Of a DNA stretch of 31,748 nucleotides, positions 31,614 to 31,748 are shown in pieces; position 1 is the first letter of the stretch, and every line of letters starts with the position of its first letter. The position numbers and the translations under genes were made by a program. Source of the stretch: Pelotomaculum sp. UBA5255 (lineage in GTDB: Bacteria > Bacillota > Desulfotomaculia > Desulfotomaculales > Pelotomaculaceae); NCBI GenBank assembly GCA_002408725.1, contig DHTR01000058.1, positions 366-32,113 on the forward strand. Reading direction: 5' to 3'. A model generated the notes under the pieces. That model was given only the letters and a program-made list of their open reading frames with translations, was not told the DNA's origin and did no database searches.

Positions 31614-31748
31614 ACCGCCTCAACTCCAGGTCGGTCAATAAAGATGATCCTAAGCTCACCCGGGCCGTGTACGCCGATGGTCAGCACACGCTCAATGTCC
31701 GCGGTGCGACTGGGACCGGAAATAAACGCAAGATATGGCGGGGGGGCG
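31610..31748 (-). CDS. LUD-domain protein (LutC/LdhG-like), C-terminal end, cut by window edge
   Basis: The last 45 codons are present: YLAFISGPSRTADIERVLTI, GVHGPGELRIIFIDRPGV and EAV, then TGA. GPSRTADIE and GVHGPGEL are the conserved C-terminal motifs of LutC/YkgG-type LUD proteins. The stop overlaps the ldhH-like ATG (ATGA), so the pair is translationally coupled. The N-terminal part lies beyond position 31748. Confidence 0.9.
   Translation of the reverse strand, partial: APPPYLAFISGPSRTADIERVLTIGVHGPGELRIIFIDRPGVEAV

Overview
This 31.7-kb window looks like a chromosomal segment of an anaerobic, spore-former-type Firmicute, most like the Peptococcaceae (Desulfotomaculum/Pelotomaculum-like). 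The grounds are: GC-rich genes with strong AGGAGG-type ribosome binding sites and many TTG starts; SLH-domain and DUF4855 surface proteins; copper-amine-oxidase-N domains; a membrane pyrophosphatase; a [NiFe] hydrogenase with hyp genes; ArsM; and a lactate/glycolate oxidation block. The genus is an inference. I see no rRNA, tRNA, CRISPR array, prophage or intact insertion sequence.

Layout. 1-938 (-): N-terminal two fifths of a membrane-bound pyrophosphatase, preceded by a long leader with a 19-codon ORF. 939-1786: gene-poor, with a compact + strand promoter/operator/terminator unit that could make a RNA of about 60 nt. 1787-4685 (-): a tiny bis-heme-type membrane protein and a large SLH/DUF4855 surface protein. 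4922-6034 (+): an orphan PAS histidine kinase. 6031-13957: a hydrogenase locus, with a maturation protease on the minus strand and small subunit, large subunit, hypC, hypD, hypE, hypF on the plus strand. 14020-16765 (-): a small membrane protein, a membrane protein with a Pro/Glu/Ser-rich tail, and a secreted FN3/CuAO-N protein interrupted by an in-frame TGA. 17064-21874: two arsenic/metal-type loci (thioredoxin-like protein divergent from an ArsR; an ArsR-ArsM operon) enclosing a Cas4-like nuclease, a ferritin-like protein and a membrane protein. 22129-25955: DUF2680-like secreted protein, lipoprotein, FMN glutamate-synthase-like protein with a small partner, and a hypothetical. 25968-26603: AT-rich HAD hydrolase. 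26788-31748: GlcD-GlcF facing LdhH and a LUD-domain protein, a two-sided 2-hydroxyacid (lactate/glycolate) oxidation locus.

The most unusual content is the hydrogenase. The small subunit has no Tat signal and has lost both cysteines of the N-terminal CxxC that ligates the proximal [4Fe-4S] cluster, while all medial and distal ligands remain. The large subunit keeps the four Ni/Fe cysteines but has replaced the canonical RxEGH motif with RLSGL, losing the glutamate used as proton gate. An orphan PAS kinase lies next door. Together these raise the possibility of a cytoplasmic, slow or sensory hydrogenase, although the rest of the maturation set (hypCDEF plus C-terminal protease) argues that it is still assembled with a NiFe centre. 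hypA and hypB are not in the window.

Other points for a second look are the TGA directly after a signal peptide at 16661-16663, the operator-controlled mini transcription unit at 1675-1773, the hppA leader, a stand-alone Cas4-like nuclease, and repeated use of TTG starts, mostly TTGAC, behind strong Shine-Dalgarno sequences.
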